Of a DNA stretch of 34,459 nt, positions 8,208-16,747 are shown piece by piece. Where the stretch lies: the NCBI GenBank assembly GCA_017471365.1, contig JAFUUC010000095.1:1-34459 (forward strand). The letters run 5' to 3'. Under the pieces are notes generated by a model. It worked only from the letters and a program-made list of their open reading frames with translations. It was not told the DNA's origin and ran no database searches. The stretch comes from a bacterium. GTDB lineage: Bacteria; Cyanobacteriota; Vampirovibrionia; Gastranaerophilales; Gastranaerophilaceae. A program made the translations under genes and the position numbers. Positions within the stretch are counted from its first letter, which is position 1. Each line of letters begins with the position of its first letter.

Positions 8208-9230
8208 ATGGGTATGGCCGCATCTCAAGCAAGATGGATTTCTCTTGCAGCCAGAAAATCAAACGTTGAATATGAAGGACAGCAAATAAACCAAGCAAGA
8301 ACGGCTCTTGCAAACAGAAGTTCGGAATTATGGAATGAATTATATAAAATGGATGTTCCTACAGCTCCGAATAGCAGTGATTATACAAAAACTCAATATT
8401 CTTTTAATGCTGATAATACTAAAAAAACTATTGATAATATACAAAAAGTTGACTATACGGATCCGGACGGTAAATCTTACAATTCTTACGTGACGTATTA
8501 TTCTCAAGTAGAAGAATATACCGGGGTTCAAAAATCTAATTACAATCCTCAGGTTCACAGAGATTCTACCGGAGAAAGTTATATGGTCGGAACAAAAAAT
8601 TTGACACAGCTTTCTAAGATAGATAAAACAGATGAAAATTGGCCTTCATATGAAGCGGCTTTGGAACAAATTTACGAAGATATGCCTGATTGCGAGGTTG
8701 CAAAAGATTGGCTTAGTTACAAAAATGGTTCTACAACTGCACTTCAAAACATATTTTTCTGGAATGATACTGCCGGAAATGTTAATTTTTCTGATATTAA
8801 TGGTGTAAATGGTTTAAATAATTGTTTGAATGATCCAAGCAAAACTTTATATTCTTACTACGCAGAGAATCAGATTCATAACAAAACTGTTTCTGAATAT
8901 GCCTACGTAGAATACGATACAAATGGTAGAGCAACATCCATGGAACTTAGAGGTTCTACAGCAGTTTATGATCTTAGTGCAGAAAGCGTTACAGACAACA
9001 CTGCCTATACGGATGCTATGAACAATTACAATTACAATAAGCAAGTTTATGAGAAAAAGGTTCAAGATATCAATGCAAAAACAGAACAAATTCAAACCGA
9101 AGACAGAACTTTGGAAATTAGGTTGAAACAACTTGACACTGAACAAACTGCTCTACAAACAGAAATGGATGTTGTTCATAAATTAATTTCTAAGAACATT
9201 GATAATACATTCAAAACATTTGAAAGTTAA
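8208..9230 (+). CDS. Conserved protein of unknown function, MGMAASQAR family
   Basis: I do not know a function for this 340-residue protein. It has no signal peptide or transmembrane helix. It begins with a highly regular segment, MGMAASQARWISLAARK, then EYEGQQINQARTALANRSSELWNELY, which is probably amphipathic helix. The centre is a Tyr/Asn/Asp/Thr-rich globular stretch. Residues ~265-340 are a strongly predicted coiled coil with many Gln, Glu and Lys (EDRTLEIRLKQLDTEQTALQ). Helical ends around a variable centre recall axial filament and secreted-appendage proteins, but this is only an architectural analogy. I recall many paralogues in Gastranaerophilales genomes. A strong AAGGAG precedes the start. 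The next gene follows in the same direction after 56 bp. Confidence 0.85.
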   Translation: MGMAASQARWISLAARKSNVEYEGQQINQARTALANRSSELWNELYKMDVPTAPNSSDYTKTQYSFNADNTKKTIDNIQKVDYTDPDGKSYNSYVTYYSQVEEYTGVQKSNYNPQVHRDSTGESYMVGTKNLTQLSKIDKTDENWPSYEAALEQIYEDMPDCEVAKDWLSYKNGSTTALQNIFFWNDTAGNVNFSDINGVNGLNNCLNDPSKTLYSYYAENQIHNKTVSEYAYVEYDTNGRATSMELRGSTAVYDLSAESVTDNTAYTDAMNNYNYNKQVYEKKVQDINAKTEQIQTEDRTLEIRLKQLDTEQTALQTEMDVVHKLISKNIDNTFKTFES

Positions 9231-9286
9231 AATTAGTAAGATTCTGGGGTTATTGCTCCGGTACAATGAATATAAGAGGTGTAATT

Positions 9287-10108
9287 ATGTCTTATAAAAA
9301 TGATAGCGAATTAGTTATAGCAAATAGATTTAGTAGTGCAAGCTCAGCGGCAAAAGCTCAAATGTGGGAAACATATGACAGATTGCGAGATTTAACCGTA
9401 TCAGGTTCCGGAACAGGTACCGGTTTTGAGACTGCCGGAAGTTGGTTATACAATGCTGCTAGTTTGCTTGCTCCGTCAGCATTTGCTACGGTTTTTGGAG
9501 CTTCAGAAACTATGAATGTTTCAGGTACTTCTTATTATTCTAAATCTAATACCGGTACAGCTTATGGAGTAGATTCATTATATAATTATTCGGGTTTTCC
9601 AAGTGGAGCAGCTTCAATAAGTTCTGTTTACGGTCTGGCGACAGGTGGTGCATCTTCTGTACTAGGTGGCTGGGGTAGTGGATTGTCAGGCACTGCAACA
9701 GGTTATGCTTCAAGTGTTGGCGGTCTTGCTGATATTACGAGTGCTGCGGCTTATGGAATAGGAACGGGTTCAGGACTTGGGAGAATTGCTTCTAACTCTG
9801 TTATGCCTGTTGCTAGTTGTATATCCGGTTTTGGTGGAATTTTGACTGCAATTTCTCCTTATTTGGGAGTTTACGGTGCAGGAACGACTATTTTGGGAAA
9901 CCTTATGCAAGGTACTTCTTCCGCTGCTTTAGCTGCATACCAAAATATTTCAGGTAATATTACTACAAATGCTGATACGATCCTTTCAACAAAAGTTCGT
10001 AACATTGAAACTGTTTGCAAAATGTTAGACACTCAAGGTGATATCGTTAAAAAAATGTTGAAAGAAAGTATGGATAGTGACAAAAATGCTATTCAGAATT
10101 TGACTTAA
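9287..10108 (+). CDS. Gly/Ser/Ala-rich protein of unknown function
   Basis: I chose ATG 9287, which follows AAGAGGTG; an ATG at 9266 lies in the same frame. The 273-residue product is low in complexity. Residues ~35-215 are dominated by Gly, Ser, Ala, Thr and Tyr with hydrophobic patches, and the last ~50 residues form a charged helix (TKVRNIETVCKMLDTQGDIV). No signal peptide or known motif is visible. A hydrophobic centre with a helical tail would fit a membrane-inserting or self-assembling secreted protein, which is speculation. It follows the MGMAASQAR-type gene, and the two may share a transcript, although GGTACAAT at 9260-9267 could serve as a separate promoter. Confidence 0.8.
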   Translation: MSYKNDSELVIANRFSSASSAAKAQMWETYDRLRDLTVSGSGTGTGFETAGSWLYNAASLLAPSAFATVFGASETMNVSGTSYYSKSNTGTAYGVDSLYNYSGFPSGAASISSVYGLATGGASSVLGGWGSGLSGTATGYASSVGGLADITSAAAYGIGTGSGLGRIASNSVMPVASCISGFGGILTAISPYLGVYGAGTTILGNLMQGTSSAALAAYQNISGNITTNADTILSTKVRNIETVCKMLDTQGDIVKKMLKESMDSDKNAIQNLT

Positions 10109-10139
10109 TTTAAAATTTAAACAGTTCGACTTTTTGCGG

Positions 10140-10145
10140 TATAAT
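10140..10145 (+). promoter_or_regulatory. -10 box of a leaderless SpoIID mRNA
   Basis: A perfect TATAAT is followed by exactly 6 nt (ATTTTT) and then ATG 10152. No Shine-Dalgarno sequence fits in between, and transcription should start at or next to the ATG. The -35 match is poor. Confidence 0.6.
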
Positions 10146-10151
10146 ATTTTT

Positions 10152-11855
10152 ATGAAAAAAAAAGCAGTAGTTGTATTGATTATGTTATTGTTTTGTACAC
10201 TACCGGCTGATAGTGCTTATTTCGGGAATATTCCGGCTAAAACATTACAAATTGCTCGTGATACAATGAATGTTGGTAATGTTTCTGCTCCGGGTTCAAA
10301 AATTGTTCGTGTAGGAATTGGTTCACAAGATTTTTCAAATTACGAATGGAAAACAGCTGAAATATATACTACCGGTGAATTTGAACTATATAACAACAAA
10401 ACATATATTAACACATATAGCAGTGAAACTCCTGTCAGCATTTCTATGGTTGGGAAAATATTTATACTCCGAGATTCTGAAGGTAATGTAATTGCAAAGG
10501 TTTCCGGTCCGATAATTTTCTTATCAGAAAATGGACTTTTAGGTGTTAAAAATTTAAAACGAGCGGGGCAAGATGCTTTATATCGTGGAAATTTTGAACT
10601 TGTTTCTACACCAAAAGAGAGTTTTTATATTATAAATTCAATTGCACTTGAGGATTATTTAAAGGGAGTTGTACCTAATGAAATGCCGGTTCGTTTTGGA
10701 CTTGAAGCGTTAAAAGCACAAAGTGTTGCGGCTAGAAACTATGTTCTTTCTCCAAGGATAAAGTCTAATCCTAACTATGATGTTGTCGATTCTGTTGCAA
10801 GTCAGGTTTATTTTGGTGCAAACACTGAAAAAGAACTTTCAAATCAAGCTGTAGAAGAAACTTCCGGAATTGTTGCAACGTACAATTGGGATTTAATATT
10901 AGCACAATATTCCTCTACTGCGGGCGGTTATACGGAAAGTTACGAAAATGCTTTTTCTGAACCTTATACAAAGCAATTTCCGGCTAAGAGTAAACCATAT
11001 TTGACCGCAATTCCGGATTATCCGGAATTTGGCAAATTAGATTCCGATGAGGCTGCTGAAAAATTTTATAAATCTTCTCCAATGTCATATGATAATAATT
11101 CTCCATACTATCGTTGGGAAAGGGAATGGTCTATTGATGAATTACAAACAGAAATTCAAAATCATATTGCGGCTCAAAGTGCTGCGGGTTTTGTTAAACC
11201 CGCAGTTAACAAAGGTGAAGTTATCGGGAAAATAACAGGTTTGAAAGTTTTACAGCGAGGAGTTTCCGGTAAAATTATGAAGCTGGAAATTCAGACGGAA
11301 AATTCTAATTATATTGTAGAAAAAGAACTTGTTATTCGTAGATTATTAACTAATTCGGGTAAAGCTTTGCCAAGTGCAAATTTTGTAATTGATCAAATTT
11401 GTGATGAAGATGGGCGACTTGTTTATATAAAAATTTATGGCGGAGGTTTTGGTCACGGTGTCGGTATGAGTCAATATGGTGCCGGGTATATGTCTACTGT
11501 TTTGGGAATGTCTTATGAGGATATTCTTCTTCATTATTACTCCGGAATTTCTCTTTCAACCGAGCCGTTTATATTATCTGCTAATAGTGAACAAAATTAT
11601 TTTAAGCAAAGTTTTTTTACAAAGAATAGTCATGCAAAAGTTGTGGTTGATAATAAATACAAAGTCGGGTATATTGATGCAAAGATTAATGGTTGTGATG
11701 AGAAAATTAATCTTGATAAAGCTCAGAGGATAAATAAAATAGATATTTCTAATTATATTCAAAGCGGACTAAATACGGTTGAATTTTATTATCCGGCGGA
11801 AGAAACTAATAAGGGATTGAGAATTTATATAGAATTGGCAGGAAATAATGAGTGA
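10152..11855 (+). CDS. Secreted SpoIID/LytB-domain protein, putative peptidoglycan glycosidase or amidase enhancer
   Basis: From ATG 10152 the 567-residue protein opens with a signal peptide (MKKKAVVVLIMLLFCTLPADSA). The SpoIID core has all its landmarks: YLKGVVPNEMPVRFGLEALKAQ, whose Glu corresponds to the catalytic residue of sporulation SpoIID; SVAARNYVL; AQYSSTAGGYTES; and FGHGVGMSQYGA. SpoIID enzymes cleave denuded peptidoglycan glycan strands. This one has extra N-terminal (~150 residues) and C-terminal (~100 residues) regions without a recognised motif, and is twice as long as the second SpoIID protein at 26158. It acts outside the inner membrane. It overlaps murJ by 8 bp, so wall cleavage and wall-precursor export are co-expressed. 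In a Gram-negative non-sporulating cell the role is probably growth or division. Confidence 0.87.
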   Translation: MKKKAVVVLIMLLFCTLPADSAYFGNIPAKTLQIARDTMNVGNVSAPGSKIVRVGIGSQDFSNYEWKTAEIYTTGEFELYNNKTYINTYSSETPVSISMVGKIFILRDSEGNVIAKVSGPIIFLSENGLLGVKNLKRAGQDALYRGNFELVSTPKESFYIINSIALEDYLKGVVPNEMPVRFGLEALKAQSVAARNYVLSPRIKSNPNYDVVDSVASQVYFGANTEKELSNQAVEETSGIVATYNWDLILAQYSSTAGGYTESYENAFSEPYTKQFPAKSKPYLTAIPDYPEFGKLDSDEAAEKFYKSSPMSYDNNSPYYRWEREWSIDELQTEIQNHIAAQSAAGFVKPAVNKGEVIGKITGLKVLQRGVSGKIMKLEIQTENSNYIVEKELVIRRLLTNSGKALPSANFVIDQICDEDGRLVYIKIYGGGFGHGVGMSQYGAGYMSTVLGMSYEDILLHYYSGISLSTEPFILSANSEQNYFKQSFFTKNSHAKVVVDNKYKVGYIDAKINGCDEKINLDKAQRINKIDISNYIQSGLNTVEFYYPAEETNKGLRIYIELAGNNE

Positions 11856-13452
11856 AGTTATAAATCAAGAGAGTGATAAATCTACAAGTGTATTAAAAGC
11901 AGCATGGATGATAGCACTTGTTACTATTGTGAGTAAGTTAATAGGATTTATAAGAGATATAATTATTGCAAATTATTACGGTGCTTCACTTGTTTCAGAT
12001 GCTTATTATTACGCTTATCAAATTCCTTCGTTATCTTTAATATTGTTGGGTGGTGTAGGCGGACCTTTTCACAGTGCAACTGTTGCGATATTTTCAAAAT
12101 TAATTCCAAGTTTAAAAGAAAAACCTGTACCGAATGTTAATAAACTTTATTCAACATTTATGACGGCAACTATATTATTTTTTCTTGTGTTGTCTGTAAT
12201 AATGTACCTTTATCCACGTCAAATAATGGGATTGATTATATCAAGCGGATCAGCGGAGATGATTAATCTTGCGGCGGTACATCTAAAAATTATGACCCCG
12301 CTTCTTATAATAGGCGGTATTGTTGGAATTTATTACGGTATATTGATTATTTACAAACAGTTTATGCTTCCTAATTTATCTCCTATAATTATGAGTCTGG
12401 CAATAATCGGAGTAGTTGTTGCTGTACCTTCGGATCAAAAGGGGTATGCTCTTGCTTGGGCGACTACTATTGGGGCTGTTTTACAACTTGTTATTCAATA
12501 TCCCAATATCAGAAAACTTGGTTACAAATTCAGACCTAATTTTGAATTTGTAAATAACCCGCATTTTAAAGAAATTGGTGAACTTTTATTTCCTGCGGTT
12601 TTAAGTTCTACTGTTGGGCAAGTCCATATTTATGTTGATATGTTTTTTACTTCTTCTATTTCAGAAGGAGCCTGGACTGCTATTGGTTATGCGAATAGAG
12701 TTTTTCAGTTTCCTGTCGGGATTTTGGTTACGGCATTTTTAGTTCCGCTTTTCCCGATTTTTGCAAGACTTGTTGCAGATAATGATCATGAAGGAATAAG
12801 GAATTATTTCAATAAAGGTGTTGGGGTACTATTTTTTGGTGCAATTCCGATTATTATTGGAATTTTGGTAGTTGGTTTGGATGCAGTAAAATTAATTTTT
12901 GAACACGGTGTTTTTGATGAAAATGCTACATTTATGGTGACAGAAGCGTTATGGTTTTTGTCGGTATCAATTATTCCTTATGTATTTAGGGACTCAATTA
13001 CAAGGGTGTTTTATTCATTTAATGACTCGGCAACACCTTTTACGGTTGCGTTTTCATCTATTGTATTGAAAGTGTTTTTAAACTGGATTTTGATATCTAA
13101 AATGCATTTCGGAATCGGTGGAATTACTCTTTCTACTTCGTTGGTAACCCTTTTTAATGCTTGTATACTCGGATATTTTATTACACGAAAAATCAAAATG
13201 AATTATTCCTCGTTATTCAAAAATCTTGGCAAAATGATTGTGGCAGGAATTATTACAGGAATTGTATGCTATGCAGTTGCGTTGGGTTTTGACGGAGTTC
13301 TTAATTTGCCTAAAATACCTTTTGAAACCTTGAAAATTACGATTGTCGGAATAGTTTGTCTTGTTGTTTATATTCCTTTGAATTTGTTATTTAAAATGGA
13401 ATATGCCGGAGAACTTTTTGACAGATTGCGTGCAAAATTGAGGAGGGTATAG
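11848..13452 (+). CDS. murJ: MurJ, lipid II flippase (MviN family)
   Basis: The 534-residue polytopic protein has about 14 hydrophobic segments and the MurJ order of motifs. The N-terminal part reads KLIGFIRDIIIANYYGAS...DAYYYAYQIP, and the central part has FPVGILVTAFLVPLFP. The family flips undecaprenyl-linked peptidoglycan precursor across the inner membrane. The ATG lies inside the last codons of the SpoIID gene (8-bp overlap), which suggests translational coupling. The length is typical. An AGGAGGG near its end serves as ribosome-binding site for the next gene. Confidence 0.93.
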   Translation: MSEVINQESDKSTSVLKAAWMIALVTIVSKLIGFIRDIIIANYYGASLVSDAYYYAYQIPSLSLILLGGVGGPFHSATVAIFSKLIPSLKEKPVPNVNKLYSTFMTATILFFLVLSVIMYLYPRQIMGLIISSGSAEMINLAAVHLKIMTPLLIIGGIVGIYYGILIIYKQFMLPNLSPIIMSLAIIGVVVAVPSDQKGYALAWATTIGAVLQLVIQYPNIRKLGYKFRPNFEFVNNPHFKEIGELLFPAVLSSTVGQVHIYVDMFFTSSISEGAWTAIGYANRVFQFPVGILVTAFLVPLFPIFARLVADNDHEGIRNYFNKGVGVLFFGAIPIIIGILVVGLDAVKLIFEHGVFDENATFMVTEALWFLSVSIIPYVFRDSITRVFYSFNDSATPFTVAFSSIVLKVFLNWILISKMHFGIGGITLSTSLVTLFNACILGYFITRKIKMNYSSLFKNLGKMIVAGIITGIVCYAVALGFDGVLNLPKIPFETLKITIVGIVCLVVYIPLNLLFKMEYAGELFDRLRAKLRRV

Positions 13453-13458
13453 CTTGTT

Positions 13459-13902
13459 ATGCTAAAACCTGACACAGAAGAACGCCAAGCTTTTATTGTT
13501 ACAGGAATAATAAGTTTTTATGCTATTATTGCAGGCTTTGTCATTTATCTTTACTTTTTGCATAGAATTTCAATGATGCCTGCTGTTATAACATTATTGG
13601 TTTTTACTATTTTTTATTTGCCAAGGTTTTTGATAATACGTGAATTGAAAAAACTTGATGATGTAAAGATTGTTGACAATTTTATTATGGTTAACGGAGT
13701 TGGAATTGATTTTAGGGATATAAAAGATTTTGGAGTACAAAGATACAAACCAAAGGTAATATTTTTCCTAAATAATAAAATGCTCGTTTATAACAAAGCT
13801 GATTTTTATATTGAAACTAATTGTGAAAAAATAAGTTTTAAAGTTATTGGCAGTGAAAAAATAGAATTGTTAAAAGATTTTCTTAATTCTATTTGTCAAT
13901 AA
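13459..13902 (+). CDS. Small membrane protein of unknown function
   Basis: This 147-residue protein has two transmembrane helices in its first ~60 residues (IVTGIISFYAIIAGFVIYLYF and a second ending in IFYLPRFL). A cytoplasmic domain of about 80 residues with alternating beta-like segments follows, ending in a short helix. The layout resembles small proteins with a PH-like domain behind a membrane hairpin, but no motif confirms it. It starts 6 bp after murJ with AGGAGGG upstream, so it belongs to the SpoIID-murJ operon. Its stop lies 4 bp from the convergent comM stop. Confidence 0.75.
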   Translation: MLKPDTEERQAFIVTGIISFYAIIAGFVIYLYFLHRISMMPAVITLLVFTIFYLPRFLIIRELKKLDDVKIVDNFIMVNGVGIDFRDIKDFGVQRYKPKVIFFLNNKMLVYNKADFYIETNCEKISFKVIGSEKIELLKDFLNSICQ

Positions 13903-13906
13903 AAAA

Positions 13907-15445
13907 TTACTCGGATACTCCGGTTATTCCTATGCGATATTGGAGAGCTTGGGTTATATGCATTCTTGTAATATTGTCACTTCCTGCCAGATCTGCAATT
14001 GTTCTTGCCAGTTTCAAAATTCTGTCGTATCGCCTACCAGAAAGTTGGTATTTTACAGTTGCGATTTTTAAAAGTTCTTCGGATTCTTTATCGATTTTAC
14101 AATATTTTTTTATTAGGCGAGAAGTCAGTTCTGAGTTTGTTAAAATGCTTTCGTTTTTATAGCGTTCAAATTGAATTTTTCGGGCATTTATAACTCTCTT
14201 TCTAATAGTAGCAGAATTTTCTTCTTGATTATTAGAATTTAAAAGTTCCTCAGGTGTTAATCGAGGAATATCAATTTGCAGATCAATCCTGTCAAGCAAA
14301 GGTCCTGATAGCTTTGCTTGATATCTGTTTATTTGAAAATCAGAACAGGTACAATGTTTTTCTTTATCTCCTAAATATCCGCAAGGACAAGGGTTCATAG
14401 CACCAAGTAAAATGAATTTTGCGGGATATTTTACAGAATGTTTAGTTCTAGAAATAACGATTTCACCATCTTCCAGAGGTTGCCTTAAAACTTCGAGTAC
14501 ATTTCTTGGAAATTCGACCATCTCATCTAAAAATAAAACACCTCTGTGAGCAAGAGTAATTTCTCCTGGGGCTGGGTTACTACCTCCTCCAATAATTCCG
14601 TTAGCAGAAGCTGTATGATGAACGGCTCGAAAAGGTCTTTTTGTCATTAAAGGTTCATCATCAGATAATAATCCGGCAACGCTATAAATTTTTGTAAGTT
14701 CTAAAGCTTCTTCCAAAACAAGAGGAGGTAAAATTGATGGAAAGCACTTTGCCATAAGGGTTTTACCGGATCCTGGTGAGCCTATCATTAGCATATTATG
14801 CCCTCCTGCTGCGGCAATTTCCAGTGCTTTTTTTGCCTTACTCTGTCCTTTTACATCTTTAAAATCGAAGTTATAGTTTTCATCCTGCTCAATATTAAGA
14901 TATTTTTGAGTGTCAATTACGGTTGGTGAAAGTTTATTTTCTGTAAAGTGTGAAACGACATCTGCAAGATGTTCAGCACCATAAACATTAATACCGTCAA
15001 TTAATGCTGCTTCTTTGACATTAGGTTTTGGAACTATTATATTTTTTATTCCTGATTCTTTTAACCCTAAAACCATTGGTAATATACCGACAACCGGACG
15101 TATAAGACCGTCTAAAGAAAGTTCTCCAATAAATGCGTAATCCTCAACTTGTTCTGAAGTTAGGACTTCTTCTTCTATTAAAATTCCTGCTGCTATAGGT
15201 AAATCAAAACTTGTTCCATTTTTTTTAAGATCAGCCGGAGCAAGGTTCACAACAATTTTTTGTGATGGAAATGTATAGCCGGAATTTTTTATCGCCGATT
15301 TTACCCTGTCACGAGCTTCATTTACAGCCGCGTCCGGAAGTCCTACTATCGAAAATCCCGGAAGAGCATTTACTACATCTGTTTCAACGGACACTTTATA
15401 AGCATTTAAACCGATTACAGTTCCTGTGTGAACTCTGTTTACCAT
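13907..15445 (-). CDS. comM: ComM/YifB-family Mg-chelatase-like AAA+ ATPase
   Basis: The 512-residue protein has the three family parts: a Lon-protease-like N-terminal domain (LPGFSIVGLPDAAVNEARDR), a central AAA+ domain with Walker A GSPGSGKT at 222-229 and Walker B VLFLDE at 303-308, and a Mg-chelatase C-terminal domain. The Cys-containing NPCPCGYLGD...CTC segment follows residue 350, as in homologues. ComM is a hexameric helicase that extends branch migration during natural transformation in Vibrio and Acinetobacter. Together with pilin-type genes at both window edges this fits DNA uptake, but no dedicated competence gene is present. The promoter is leaderless. Confidence 0.93.
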   Translation of the reverse strand: MVNRVHTGTVIGLNAYKVSVETDVVNALPGFSIVGLPDAAVNEARDRVKSAIKNSGYTFPSQKIVVNLAPADLKKNGTSFDLPIAAGILIEEEVLTSEQVEDYAFIGELSLDGLIRPVVGILPMVLGLKESGIKNIIVPKPNVKEAALIDGINVYGAEHLADVVSHFTENKLSPTVIDTQKYLNIEQDENYNFDFKDVKGQSKAKKALEIAAAGGHNMLMIGSPGSGKTLMAKCFPSILPPLVLEEALELTKIYSVAGLLSDDEPLMTKRPFRAVHHTASANGIIGGGSNPAPGEITLAHRGVLFLDEMVEFPRNVLEVLRQPLEDGEIVISRTKHSVKYPAKFILLGAMNPCPCGYLGDKEKHCTCSDFQINRYQAKLSGPLLDRIDLQIDIPRLTPEELLNSNNQEENSATIRKRVINARKIQFERYKNESILTNSELTSRLIKKYCKIDKESEELLKIATVKYQLSGRRYDRILKLARTIADLAGSDNITRMHITQALQYRIGITGVSE

Positions 15446-15480
15446 AAAATGAGTATACCATAATAAATATTATTTGTCTT
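15446..15480 (-). promoter_or_regulatory. Extended -10 promoter of comM, leaderless
   Basis: On the minus strand TGGTATACT forms an extended -10 (TATACT at 15457-15452), followed by 6 nt (CATTTT) and the comM ATG at 15445. AAGACA lies 17 nt upstream of the -10 and matches the -35 consensus at 4/6. There is no room for a ribosome-binding site. Confidence 0.65.
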
Positions 15481-15493
15481 TTAATATCGGTTA

Positions 15494-15502
15494 TGTTAAA
15501 AT
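15494..15502 (+). promoter_or_regulatory. Extended -10 element of the M16-like gene
   Basis: TGTTAAAAT is a TGnTAnnnT extended -10 about 27 bp before ATG 15529. GTGAGGAGA follows at 15507-15515, which is an unusually distant ribosome-binding site (about 14 nt from the ATG). Confidence 0.4.
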
Positions 15503-15528
15503 CCCAGTGAGGAGAATAGCTCAAAACT

Positions 15529-16746
15529 ATGACAAAAAAGATTTCTAAACTTAAAAATAATATTGAATTTATCTATAAACAAAATAAAAATACCCCGAGA
15601 ATGGCTCTGTGTTTGAATATTTCAATCAACGAACCTGAAGAAAAAGCCGGGATTTATTCATTGATGTCAAGGTTGCTTTTACAGGGTACAAAAAAATATG
15701 ACTCTGAAACTTTGGCAAATGAATTTGAAAAGTATGCAATTGATTTTTCTGCCGAACTCTTTCCTAATTTTTTGAGAGTAAGATTTGTCTGTTTGAACGA
15801 AGATTTTTCAAAGGCTGTAGAATTGATGAATGAGGTTTTAAAAAATTCTACTTTTAATGAATTTGAAAAAGAAAAAATGAAACTCGTTGGGGAGATCTCT
15901 GCCGAGCTTGACTCTCCGAGAGCTACAGCAATGGATGCGTACTGTAGAAAAATGTTTGAAAATCATTATTACGGAAATTCAATGACAAAAATTCTCGAAA
16001 ATATTGGAAATATTTCTAAAAATGATGTTTTGAATGCTTATAATTATATTTTGAATAACAGTAAAAAAAGTCTTGCAATTGTCGGTACTCTTGCACTTGA
16101 GGATATAATTAATCAAATTGATGATACTATTGGAACTTTGCCTCTTTCTACTGATAATAATTTCCATATAGTAAAGCCTGAGTTGAATGAAATTAAAATT
16201 GCACAGACAGAAAAAGCCAGTTTAAATCAGGCTCACATTATTAAAGGTTGGCTTGTACCTACTTATGGAGAAGCGGATTATCCTGCTATAGTACTTTTGA
16301 ATATAATTCTTGGTGCAAGCGGGTTATCATCGAGACTTTTTTCCGAATTACGAGATAAACGCGGGCTTGCATATGTGGTTAGAAGTTCCTATGAAACATA
16401 TAAGCTTGCGGGTAACTTCATGATTTATATCGCAACTGAGCCTAAAAATATCGATATTTCACTTAAAGGTTTTGATGAAGAAATTGAAAAAATAAAAACA
16501 ATTCCTGTTTCAGAAGAAGAACTTGAAGATGCAAAAACTAATATTGCCGGTAAATATGAACTCTTAAAGGAAACTAATATTCAACAGGCATGCAGTTTTG
16601 CAAAATATGGTGTTTTAGGACTAGGATTTAATTATTGTGATGATTTAAAAGAACAAGTAAAATCTGTCACCGCTGAACAAGTCTTAAAATGTGCAAAAAA
16701 ATGCTTTAAAGAAGATAATTACGTTTTGTCAGTAATTAAACCTTAA
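15529..16746 (+). CDS. M16-family peptidase homologue lacking the zinc motif
   Basis: The 405-residue length and two-half fold pattern fit an M16B peptidase (PqqL/MPP type). The C-terminal half carries the conserved substrate-side motif, SSRLFSELRDKRGLAYVV. The N-terminal half, where an active enzyme has HxxEH, instead reads SLMSRLLLQGTKKY with no histidine pair, so this chain cannot bind the catalytic zinc by the usual residues. Such inactive chains normally pair with an active M16 partner, as mitochondrial MPP-alpha does with MPP-beta. No active partner is in the window. There is no signal peptide. The start is kept at 15529 because residues 1-24 belong to the first beta strand region. Confidence 0.85.
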   Translation: MTKKISKLKNNIEFIYKQNKNTPRMALCLNISINEPEEKAGIYSLMSRLLLQGTKKYDSETLANEFEKYAIDFSAELFPNFLRVRFVCLNEDFSKAVELMNEVLKNSTFNEFEKEKMKLVGEISAELDSPRATAMDAYCRKMFENHYYGNSMTKILENIGNISKNDVLNAYNYILNNSKKSLAIVGTLALEDIINQIDDTIGTLPLSTDNNFHIVKPELNEIKIAQTEKASLNQAHIIKGWLVPTYGEADYPAIVLLNIILGASGLSSRLFSELRDKRGLAYVVRSSYETYKLAGNFMIYIATEPKNIDISLKGFDEEIEKIKTIPVSEEELEDAKTNIAGKYELLKETNIQQACSFAKYGVLGLGFNYCDDLKEQVKSVTAEQVLKCAKKCFKEDNYVLSVIKP

Positions 16747-16747
16747 A

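Noticed and set aside
13893-14193. Plus-strand open frames at the 3' end of comM
   Set aside because: They lie opposite a well-conserved ATPase C-terminus, and no promoter or ribosome-binding site precedes them.
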